Assembly: GCF_029542785.1 (NCBI RefSeq)
Contig: NC_083375.1
Location: forward strand, 496,001-560,000
Origin: Malassezia japonica
Lineage: Eukaryota; Basidiomycota; Malasseziomycetes; Malasseziales; Malasseziaceae
Direction of reading: 5' to 3'
DNA: 64,000 nucleotides
The notes under the pieces were generated by a model, which did not search any database, was not told the DNA's origin, and saw nothing but the letters and a program-made list of their open reading frames with translations. Within the stretch, counting starts at the first letter, position 1. The number at the start of each line of letters is the position of its first letter. Of the stretch, positions 19,763 through 29,544 are shown piece after piece. The position numbers and the translations under genes are program-made.

Positions 19763-20045
19763 CTACTCCTTCTTGTCCTCCTTGTCGCGCAGCGCGGCCT
19801 CGCGCTGGAGCTCGGCAATGAACCTGCGTCAGAAAGCGTGCCTACCAGTTCACCGAGACAAATAGACACACGGAGAGGAGCAGAAGCGCCATCACATGCC
19901 CGTTGCCGCCCGACACGAGCAGGAGCCCAATGAGGGTGATGAACAGGCCATAGAACGCCAGGTTCATCACACGGTGCGTCGGCGTGTTGACGCCTTCGTG
20001 GAACACGCTCTCCCACACCCCCTCTAGGGTCGACGCGACACCCAT
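19763..20045 (-). CDS. PKR1: PKR1-like V-ATPase assembly factor
   Basis: Small ER membrane protein of 86 aa. The family member in yeast helps assemble the V-ATPase Vo sector. Seen: the N-terminal VWESVFHEGVNTPTHRVMN (the WxSxFxPG-type start of the family), two hydrophobic segments (LAFYGLFITLIGLLLV and VMALLLLSVCLFVSV), then NWFIAELQREAALRDKEDKKE. A 22-nt intron (19824-19845, starting GTAGGC) must be removed to reach this charged tail; the unspliced frame stops inside the intron. Shorter than yeast Pkr1 (about 120 aa). Start codons of this gene and the desaturase are separated by only 35 bp. Confidence 0.8.
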
Positions 20046-20080
20046 CGTCGTCGGAATGTGCTTTGTCAGCTTTCACAACC
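20046..20080. promoter_or_regulatory. 35-bp divergent intergenic region (PKR1 / desaturase)
   Basis: The two start codons face away from each other with 35 bp between them. This is too short for two separate core promoters plus 5' UTRs, so initiation for at least one gene probably occurs inside the other's transcribed region. Confidence 0.55.
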
Positions 20081-21271
20081 ATGGCTCATCTGCTCGGCCG
20101 CTGGTCCGAGTCGAATCGTGCGGCGCCCAGCGTGCACATTGACTGGTCGCTGTACGGCGGAAACGAAACGTTGCCGCCGACGAGCAATGTGCCGGGCGCC
20201 AAGTGGATGCCCAAGGCGGCGAAGCAGGCGATGCCCGCCGACGATTTTCTCTGGGCCCTGAACGAGGAGCCACACAGGACGCGCCGCATGGCAATCCTCA
20301 AAGCACACCCCGAGATCCGCAAGCTCATGGGGCACGAGCCTCTCACCAAGTACGTGGTCATGTCGGTGGCCGTGATGCAGCTCTCGATCGCGCTCGCGAT
20401 GTGGGCGAACGGGATCCACCCGCTCGACTGGCGCTTCCTCCTCACTGCGTATGTGATCGGTGGCACGGCGAACCAGCACATCTTTCTTGCGATCCACGAG
20501 ATCACGCACAACCTTGCGTTTAAGAGCATCCGTGCGAATCGCATCCTGGCGATCGTCGCGAATCTGCCGATCGGCATTCCGTATGCAATGACCTTTAAGC
20601 CCTACCACATTGAGCACCACAAGCACCTCGGCGAGGACGGCATCGATACGGATATGCCGACCAAGTACGAGCTGTGGTGCCTGAACAATGTGCTCGGCAA
20701 GGCGTTCTTTGCCACCTTCCAGCTGCTCTTTTACGCGCTGCGCCCCGGCCTGGTGCGTGTGCAGCGACTCGGGCCGTGGCACTTTGCGAATATCGGCCTG
20801 CAGCTCGCTTTTGACGCGCTCCTGTACGAGGCGTGCGGCCGCTCGTGGACGCCGCTGCTGTACCTGCTCATGAGCTCCTTCTTTGCTGGCTCGCTGCACC
20901 CCATGGCCGGCCACTTTATCGCGGAGCACTACATGTTTTCGCAGATCCAGCAGGAGACGTGGAGCTACTACGGGCCGCTGAACATCTTCCTGTACAATGT
21001 CGGCTACCACAACGAGCACCACGACTTTCCCTCTGTACCGTGGACACGTCTGCCGGAGCTCCACAAGATCGCGTCGGAGTTTTATACGGTGCTGCCGTAC
21101 CATACCTCGTGGACGATGGTTATTCTCCAGTTCATCTTTTCCGACCACTCTGGCATGAACATGCGCGTGAAGCGCAAACATTCGGGGCCGGATCCCGTGC
21201 AGGAGCAGCCGATTGAAGACGCACCCGAACATACCGGCTGGGAGCTCCGTCCGCAGCCTCTCCGTACATAG
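20081..21271 (+). CDS. Sphingolipid delta-4 desaturase (DES1 family)
   Basis: 396 aa membrane desaturase that introduces the 4,5-trans double bond into dihydroceramide, needed for glucosylceramide synthesis in fungi. Seen: an N-terminal DES1-like segment (VHIDWSLYGGNETLPPTS) and three histidine boxes, HEITH 139-143, HIEHHKH 176-182 and HNEHH 310-314, with HPMAGHFIAEHY at 273-284. Hydrophobic segments lie at about 91-110, 117-137 and 150-170. The frame opens at a TTG (20063) but the first ATG, 20081, gives the family N-terminus. Intronless. Confidence 0.93.
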   Translation: MAHLLGRWSESNRAAPSVHIDWSLYGGNETLPPTSNVPGAKWMPKAAKQAMPADDFLWALNEEPHRTRRMAILKAHPEIRKLMGHEPLTKYVVMSVAVMQLSIALAMWANGIHPLDWRFLLTAYVIGGTANQHIFLAIHEITHNLAFKSIRANRILAIVANLPIGIPYAMTFKPYHIEHHKHLGEDGIDTDMPTKYELWCLNNVLGKAFFATFQLLFYALRPGLVRVQRLGPWHFANIGLQLAFDALLYEACGRSWTPLLYLLMSSFFAGSLHPMAGHFIAEHYMFSQIQQETWSYYGPLNIFLYNVGYHNEHHDFPSVPWTRLPELHKIASEFYTVLPYHTSWTMVILQFIFSDHSGMNMRVKRKHSGPDPVQEQPIEDAPEHTGWELRPQPLRT

Positions 21272-21306
21272 ACCCAATCGGGCTATCGGGCCCACCTCTC
21301 CCCACG

Positions 21307-22878
21307 ATGCCGTCCGAGTCGAGTTTGCCCGCGTGGCCGCCGCAGGAGCTGATTGAAGCGACGCGGTGCGCGTCGGTGACGGGCGATGCGCGTGACTATG
21401 CCTTGTCGCACGGCCTCGTGTACCGCGCGCTGCCCGCGGAAAAGGGCGGCGTGCCGCCGCAGGACACGACCATCCATGCGCCGATCACGCTGCTCCCGAC
21501 GCCGTTCCCTCGCTTTCTCTTTAACAAGGCGCAGGAGCTACAGCCGCTGTACAACCAGCTGTATGCGCGCCTCGCGCTTGATGAGCAGTTTATCAAGTCG
21601 ATCATGGAGAGCTCGGTGGTGCACGTCGACGAATTCCAGGCGAAGCTCTACGAGATCTGGCGCACGGTGCTCGACGAGGGCCTCACGCAGGATGCGCAGC
21701 TCGGCCTCTTTCGCTCAGACTACCTGATGCACTCGAGCGCGGAGGCAGGCCTCGAGCTGAAGCAGGTCGAGTTCAACACGATCTCGGCGTCGTTCGGGCC
21801 GCTGTGCACGCGCACCTCGCAGCTGCACCACTTTCTCCTGCACAAGGGCGCATACGAGGCGCTGAGCCCGGTGCTGCGCAAGGAAAACATGCCCAAGAAC
21901 GAGGCGCTTACCACGCTTGGCGCCGGCCTTGCAGACGCGCACAACTACTATGTACACGAGTCGCGCGATGCACAGCACGCCGTCAAGCCGGCGATCCTGT
22001 TTGTGGTGCAAGGCGACGAGCGCAACACGTTTGACCAGCGCGCGATCGAGATGGAGCTCATGGCCGAGCACGGGATTCCAGTGATCCGTGCGACGCTCGA
22101 GGATCTGTCGACCACCGCGTCGCTGCACGGCAACGAGCGCGTGCTCGTGCTGCAGTCGCCGGTGAGCCACGCGCCGATCGAGATCTCGGTGGTGTACTTC
22201 CGCACGGGCTACAGCCCGGAGGACTACAGCACGGACAAGGCGTGGGACGTCCGCCTGATGCTCGAGCGCAGCCACGCCATCAAGTGCCCGACGATCGCAC
22301 TGCAGCTCGTTGGCTCCAAAAAGGCACAGCAGGTGCTTGCCGAGCCGGGTGTGCTTGAAAAGTACATTGGCCACGACGCGGACCAGCTGCGCCTCTCGTT
22401 TGCGCAGCTCTGGCCGATGGACCCCAAGACGGACCTCGGGAAGGAGGCGATCCGCCTTGCGCGCGAAGAGCCGCACAACTACGTGCTCAAGCCGCAGCGC
22501 GAGGGCGGGGGGCACAATATCTACAAGGACGATATTCCCGCCGCCCTCGACGCGATGGAGAAGCGCGACAAGGAGCGCGCAGCGCGCGGCGAGGACAGTG
22601 TGGTGAAAGAGTGCGAGGGATACATCCTCATGAGCCTCATCAACGTCCCGCCGAACCGCGGCAACCTGCTCCTGCGCGCGGGCCACAGCGTACCGGCCGC
22701 GGAGCACATCAAGGACACGGTGAGCGAGCTCGGAGTCTATGGCACGACGCTCTTTACGCCGAGCGACGTCATCGAAGATCGCTCGGGCGGGTACCTCTTG
22801 CGCACTAAGGCCAAGGAGAGCGACGAGGGTGGCGTCGCGGTGGGGTTCAGTGTAATCGATACGCCGGTACTGGTATAG
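21307..22878 (+). CDS. GSH2: Glutathione synthetase (eukaryotic type)
   Basis: 523 aa, intronless. The ATP-grasp enzyme joining gamma-glutamylcysteine and glycine in the cytosol, the second step of glutathione synthesis. Seen: ITLLPTPFPRFLFNKAQELQ near residue 60, FRSDYLMHS, the substrate-binding VEFNTISASFG near 157, and the ATP/Gly-rich loop KPQREGGGHNIYKDDI near 397. Length suits the homodimeric eukaryotic family (about 470-520). ATG 21307 follows the desaturase by 35 nt. Its stop lies 1 nt from the opposite-strand stop of the next gene. Confidence 0.93.
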   Translation: MPSESSLPAWPPQELIEATRCASVTGDARDYALSHGLVYRALPAEKGGVPPQDTTIHAPITLLPTPFPRFLFNKAQELQPLYNQLYARLALDEQFIKSIMESSVVHVDEFQAKLYEIWRTVLDEGLTQDAQLGLFRSDYLMHSSAEAGLELKQVEFNTISASFGPLCTRTSQLHHFLLHKGAYEALSPVLRKENMPKNEALTTLGAGLADAHNYYVHESRDAQHAVKPAILFVVQGDERNTFDQRAIEMELMAEHGIPVIRATLEDLSTTASLHGNERVLVLQSPVSHAPIEISVVYFRTGYSPEDYSTDKAWDVRLMLERSHAIKCPTIALQLVGSKKAQQVLAEPGVLEKYIGHDADQLRLSFAQLWPMDPKTDLGKEAIRLAREEPHNYVLKPQREGGGHNIYKDDIPAALDAMEKRDKERAARGEDSVVKECEGYILMSLINVPPNRGNLLLRAGHSVPAAEHIKDTVSELGVYGTTLFTPSDVIEDRSGGYLLRTKAKESDEGGVAVGFSVIDTPVLV

Positions 22879-22879
22879 T

Positions 22880-23597
22880 CTACAAAGTAGTGCCTTGGAG
22901 CGTATGCAGCTGCTTGCGCTCCTGCGCAAGGGCTTCTTCGAGCAGGATGAGCTCGCCGTCGATCTCTGCACGCCGCTGCAGCAGGCGCTCTTTGTACTCG
23001 TCATTCGACAGGGGAACAATGGGGTTGTGCTTTTCGATGAACGCTCGGATACTCCCTTTCGGCTTGGAGGGCCGCTCGTGCCCCACGTCGGGCTCGGGTG
23101 CCGTGTCGACCGACGGCGCGGCGGGCTGCGGGGGCGCCGCCGCTTCTTTTCGCATCAGCGCGCGCACACCGATCGTGGCCTCGTTCGAGGCGACCTGTAC
23201 AATGGTGCACAGGCCCGCCACGGTCAGGATCCCCGGCACGATCGGGCGCCGCATAAACCCTGCTGCAACGGCGCCCACCGCGCCGCCCGACAAAAAGGTC
23301 GCCCGTAGGTCGTGCATATGGGGATTCTCTGGCCCAGTCCAGTTTCGCTGAACGATCGGACGCACGGCGTACTCACGGATAGCTGCATTAGATAAACGAC
23401 GTACCAAAGAAGCCGAACGAAAAGAGGAACCAGCTCTTGGCGAGGCGCGCCGCGAGCACAAACGGCGGCACGCCCTGCGAGCCAAGTACGCCAGCCGTAG
23501 TCCCTGCAACTCCCCCTGCTGTAGCGCCCAGAAGCGCGCCGCCCGCGACGAGCACCGGCGCATTCGGCGCGACGCTCCATGCGCTCGCCGTGTCCAT
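22880..23597 (-). CDS. Predicted multi-pass membrane protein with glycine-rich segments, probably mitochondrial
   Basis: Two frames join across a 22-nt intron (23383-23404) into one 231-aa protein. The N-terminal half has a Gly/Ala-rich hydrophobic segment (LVAGGALLGATAGGVAGTTA), then WFLFSFGFF. After the junction come IREYAVRPIVQRNWTGPE, another Gly-rich hydrophobic stretch (FLSGGAVGAVAAGFM) and GILTVAGLCTIVQVAS. The C-terminus is a charged coiled-coil-like tail (SNDEYKERLLQRRAEIDGEL). GxxxG-type packing resembles Tim17/22/23 or other small inner-membrane proteins, but I cannot assign a family. ATG 23597 is the first in frame; 62 bp separate it from the divergent RVB2 start. Confidence 0.7.
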
Positions 23598-23620
23598 GCT
23601 GCGAGACGCCACGTGGCTAA

Positions 23621-25054
<1,434 letters not shown>

Positions 25055-25130
25055 TAGCTGCATGCCCCGATTGTTACGTCAGCGCTCCACGCGCGGCTGT
25101 TGGACCGAGCGCAGGGACGCGTGTCGCACC

Positions 25131-26635
25131 ATGGCGCCGAAGCAGGGCGAGGCGCTCCTCCCGTACATCTATCATGGTAGGTCGCCGGCCTAACGGCAGA
25201 GCGTCAGGAGCCAGGAAGTATGCTGTGTGCACAGCACGCACTGAACGGAGTGCTCCAGGGCCATTTTTTCGACCCAAGCCAGCTGAGCCAAATCGCCGCC
25301 GAGCTCGCCGAGTACGAGCAGAGCGAGCTGGGGATCGACCACACGGACCTTGCTGCATCGGATACAGCGCAGCACATGGATGATACGGGCTACTTTAGCA
25401 TCGAGGTGCTCGACCGCGCATTCAAGACATGGGACATGAGCTTGGTGCGCTGGAGGAAGCAGTCGCTGCAGCAACGCCACGAGCACCCCGAGCGCGAGTT
25501 TGCGTTCGTGCTCAATCTCGGGAGCCACTGGCTCGCGGTTCGCGGGTTCGGACAGAGGAACCGGCAGTGGTACGTCGTATGTCTAAGACAGGTTCAACCT
25601 CAACAGCTTCTTTGCCAAGCCGCAGTGGCTCGGCGAGGCATACCTCGGCACGTTTCTGCACGCGGTACGTGGCACGGCTAACGCAGGCGGAACAAGAGGG
25701 ATACTCTGTATTTGTCGTGGAGCACGAAGGCGTCGCGCCGCCGGACAACATTGCCGACGACGTTGCCGACGCCGGCGACGAAAATGGGACGCAGCAGGAG
25801 CCTATCTCAATTTCGGACGACGAAGATCCGGAACTGCAGGAAGCCCTGCGCCTCAGCCGCGAAGAGTACGCGGGAAACGGCGATGTGCAGTCCTTGGTAC
25901 GTTGCTCTTCTCACACAGACGCCCCGCCGCCGCCGCACACGCGAACCTACGTCGGGGTCGGAAGAGGAAAACGACGGACACGTCGACGCCATTGCCCCGA
26001 CACGCAACCGCTCACGCAACGACGATCTCGTGGAAAGCCTCCCGGTCAGCGGCCATCGCAGCCGCCGCCGGTCGCAAGCACACGAGGCAATGCAAGATAC
26101 CAGCACCGACCTGCAGGGGCTCCGTGCATCCCGCTCGCGACGCAACTCGCGGCGGCAGTCATCCCCCGACGTGTTTGACGACGAAGAGAGCAACGTGCGC
26201 CAGTCGCCGTTCCTGCACGCCGTCGCGACGAGCTCGCTGCTCAACGAAGATGTCCAAGAGATCGACGAGCTCTCGGACTCGGACATTGAGGAGGTGCCGC
26301 GCCCTGCGCCTGCGCCACAGCTCAGCGAGGACGACGAGCAGCTGCAGGCCGTCATTGCTGCAAGTCTTGGACAGCCCTACGAAGTATCGGAGCGCCTCTT
26401 GTCCCATGCGAATCGCGAGCTGAACACGCGCCCTGCGCCGCAGCCGATTCCCGAGGACGTCGAGCGCATCCGGCGCATGCGCGAGAGCGCGAACCAGCCT
26501 ACACCCCCGCCAGCGCCCGAGCCAGCGCCGGAACCAGCGCCCGAGGCGCCAGAGGAGGAAGAGGACGAGGACGAGGACGAGGAACAAGTTTCTCCTGAAG
26601 AAATGCGCCGCCGAAGACTTGCGCGGTTTGGATAG
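25131..26635 (+). CDS. Ataxin-3-like Josephin-domain deubiquitinase
   Basis: 471 aa from five exons. Introns are 25177-25199 (23 nt), 25570-25591, 25665-25686 and 25897-25918 (22 nt each). Splicing rebuilds a Josephin cysteine protease: YHERQEPGSMLCAQHALN with catalytic Cys25, LNLGSHWLAVRGFG with His125, and WFNLNSFF with Asn143, spaced as in human ataxin-3. GYSVFVVEHEG closes the domain near 185. Two ubiquitin-interacting motifs follow: PELQEALRLSREEY and DEQLQAVIAASLGQ. The C-terminal half is disordered and Ser/Arg-rich, then Pro/Ala/Glu repeats and an acidic E/D run. There is no polyglutamine. Probably trims ubiquitin chains in protein quality control. Its TAG abuts the opposite gene's TAG with no gap. 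Confidence 0.9.
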
Positions 26636-28472
26636 CTATGGTACAATATGATTTTCGTTCGCCTCGAGATTTTCCACTGTCTTGAGCACTTCATCGAGCT
26701 GAGCATGCAATTTCCGAATGATGAGCTGGTCGATTGGGTTGAGCCGTAGCGGCACGCGCGGCTTGGAGTGACCGCGCCGCAGGTGTTTCTTGGCGCAGCA
26801 TGTCCCGGGTGGCGCATCTGGTGGAACTTGCCTCATCGTATCTGGAGGCTGGGGAAGCGAGCGCTGGGCGACTTCATGGACATGCGCCAGGGCACGCTCC
26901 AAGTCGTAAAGTTCCAGCTTCATCGCATACAACGCAATCTTGCGCGCATTCTTGGGCGTCGGCAAAAAGTCGCCGATGCGCACCTCGACTACGCCAGGCT
27001 CCTCGCCAGCACGCAGCCGACGCGGCTCCGCATTGCACGGACACGATGTGCATGTTCCAGACGCTTTGCACCCGCAGCCGCCGGATCCGTTGGAAATGAG
27101 CACTTCTTGAAATACCTTGAGGGCGCGAGCATAGATTTGGAGTGCGGTAGAAATTAAAAGGCCTGCACTGACTTCGTACGAGGGGTCTTTTTTGCAGGTG
27201 GGGCAGTCGGCGCTGCAGGCGCACTTTTTCGTGATAGACTGGCTCATGGACAGGGTGAAGACAAGCGAGGAAGCGACATTCGCTTTTGACGTCCCGCCGC
27301 CATGCGAATCGTCCCACGCAAGTGGGCCTGAACGCAAGGACCGTTGCAACGATAACAGTGCCAAGTCCGACTCGCACAGGCACGAACAGCCCGGGCCGGC
27401 AGGGTTGGGGACACAGTGCACCTTGTCGTGCTTTCCGACGGGGTTTTCTTGCAAAACGGCCGGGGCGCTCGTCTCTGTCTTGACCGAGCAGCAGGATTTG
27501 AGCGGACCACCAGCGGCAACGGCCGCCGGTGGCTCGGGCACAGGAGGTGGCGTGACCCGCGCCTCTTCCTTGTCCGAATAGGGCGTGCTGACTTCGCTGC
27601 TCTTTGTGTCGTGCAAATCAGAACCCTGACTATGATCCGGCAAGGACCACGCCAGGTTCCACCACCGCATGTCGGAAGGAACGGAGTAGACAAGGTCGTC
27701 CTGGAGAAACGCACTTTCGGCGTACTCGGCACCGGGCGACGACGCCGGCCTTGGGCCAGATGTTTCGTGGAGCTGGGCAATGCCGTTCATGGTGTCGGAT
27801 GCAGAGACGCCGCCCCATCCCTCGCTGTTGACGGGCGCCGTAGAAAGCATATTAGGTGTCAGGCCATCGGCCGGTGCGATTTCGAGCGTGTAGAGTGATT
27901 CCAAAAAGACAGCGAGCGACAGATCCGAGAGGGACGACGGTGCGGCCATCTCCTGATTGGCAGGCGGAGGTGCATCCATAGGCAGTGGCGTATTCGCCGG
28001 CGCGGCCGTCAGGGCTGGCTCTTTTACCGAAGGTGGCTCTGGAGTGCCTGGCGCAGGGGTCGAGGTCCGCAGATCATAGTTGCATTGCGCCTTACGGGGG
28101 CTGCCCGTAGAAGCGTCCGAGGTGGGGCGGGGGTGATTGAGGCCATGCTCTGCCGGACCCTTCCGAGGGCGTCCGATGCGCGACTGGGCCGCTGAGTTAG
28201 GCTAGGGACGTACCAAAGAAGCAGTCAGCTCCGTCCATGGTGCAGCGTGTGCATGCTCTGCCATCGCGCGACACGCCCGAGCACCGCAGCTTTCGCGTAC
28301 GGCACTGTTCGCAGGCAACACGGAGCTTGCTTCCAATAGCCAAGGCATGCGACATAGAAATGCGCTCATCACCGAGCTGCACGGTCTGCCCACCGAGCGA
28401 GGGCTGCATACTAGACGATGGCTCGGGTGAGCTCTTTGGCAAGGGTTTTGCCACGTCGTGCGCGTGGATCAT
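26636..28472 (-). CDS. Zn2Cys6 transcription factor with additional Cys-rich clusters
   Basis: 604 aa from two exons, with a 22-nt intron at 28192-28213 just after the zinc cluster. The N-terminal DNA-binding domain has Cys at 54, 57, 64, 74, 77 and 84 (ACEQCRTRKLRCSG...CTRC), the fungal binuclear zinc pattern. Unusually, four further Cys-rich patches follow: KSCC near 320, CSCLC at 355-359, CACSADCPTC at 410-419, and CGCKASGTCTSCPC at 459-472. A helical region with ARKIALYAMKLELYDLERAL (about 502-525) and a Leu-rich C-terminal helix (IDQLIIRKLHAQLDEVL) may dimerise. The middle is Pro/Ser-rich. The Cys patches recall copper-sensing regions of fungal metalloregulators, but that is inference. 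Target genes unknown. Stop is flush with the ataxin-3 gene. Confidence 0.85.
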
Positions 28473-28577
28473 AGCCCCTCTGTCTTTTCACAGGCACTCT
28501 ATTCTACCGAGCTTGTCGAAAAAAAGGGTCCGAGAACAACAGGGGGCCCGGTAGGCCTGCCGAATATTCTATGGGTA

Positions 28578-29492
28578 TTAAAATTGCGCTGCCTTATTGG
28601 CCCGATGCGACCGTACTGAGGCACGGTGCTCGCCCGATTTGATGGCTTCAATGGTGCGGAGGCGCATCGCTTCGTCGTGCGATCGCTTGGAAGGCGTCGT
28701 GGGCGTAGTTGAGCGTGGGGCATATCGCGTTGGGGAGCGAGCGCTATTTTGTTTGGTCGACGGGCTTTGACTGGAGAGCAAGAGGTCATCGGAGGATTCC
28801 GAGGCACTTCGTACGATCGCTGCAGGGACGTGGGGCGGCTCCGGTGGAGGACTCGACGGGTGCGTAGGGGTATTTAGCATAGTTTGGCAGGTTGGGCTGG
28901 ACATTATTCGACGTAATGCGTTTTTTGGGCTTGTATTCTGATCGTCTGGCGCGGGGACAGCCGCACGGAGCGCCATGGCTGCCAGTGTGTCCATCCACTG
29001 CCCAAATGCCATGGCAAAAGCGGGTGAATTTCCATGCAGTGCATCCAGCTCGAGGACAAGTGTAGCGGGCTGTGCAGAACATAGAGCAAAACAGCAGGTC
29101 GCCTGGGTCAGTGCAGAGGCTTACTAGGTGACGTTCTCTCTTGAGCGTGGCAGACTTTCGCTGGACCTCGGCATTTTGCGAGCTAGGATAGACTGCCACT
29201 TCCAGCAAGCGCACTGCATGCTCTGTTTCCACCGGTTCAGTTGATACACGAGCGCAGCGCGCCAGAGACGCGACCGGGTACCATCCATAATAGCACACAC
29301 ACTGCCCTAGGTCCAGGAGCAGCACTCTGCAAATGTCGTGCTCGTGGGCATATTTCTGCATAAGATTACGCACATACCATCACACAGCGCTCATCCGGAT
29401 AAAAAGACCATGCGGCACTCTCGAGCGCCTTTGATGCCGCCTGCATTAGTCCCGCGACGTACCGCGTTCCATGCCCAGGGCTCGTCCGCCAT
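28578..29492 (-). CDS. Unrecognised spliced protein, 282 aa
   Basis: Four exons rebuilt from three frames using 22-nt introns at 29441-29462, 29356-29377 and 29103-29124. The first two start GTACGT and GTATGT; the third starts GTAAGC. The joined protein begins MADEPWAWNAAASKALESAA, has a compact N-terminal half (about 130 residues) with hydrophobic strands (ICRVLLLDLGQCVCYYGWYP, LVLELDALHG), and a disordered Ser/Pro/Thr-rich C-terminal half with TPTTPSKRSHDEAMRLRTIE. I do not recognise it. The N-terminal part could be a small beta-rich fold (OB-like), which is a guess. It is divergent from the permease, with 52 bp between starts. That three introns fit the same layout strongly supports expression. 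Confidence 0.7.
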
Positions 29493-29544
29493 GCGCGTTT
29501 GAATGTGGAGGTGTTGGCCCTTCCTCCGGACGCGATTGAGCAGG
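29493..29544. promoter_or_regulatory. 52-bp divergent intergenic region
   Basis: Separates the ATG of the unknown minus-strand gene (29492) from the chosen permease ATG (29545). An in-frame ATG at 29503 would leave only 10 bp, which is why I prefer 29545. Confidence 0.45.
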
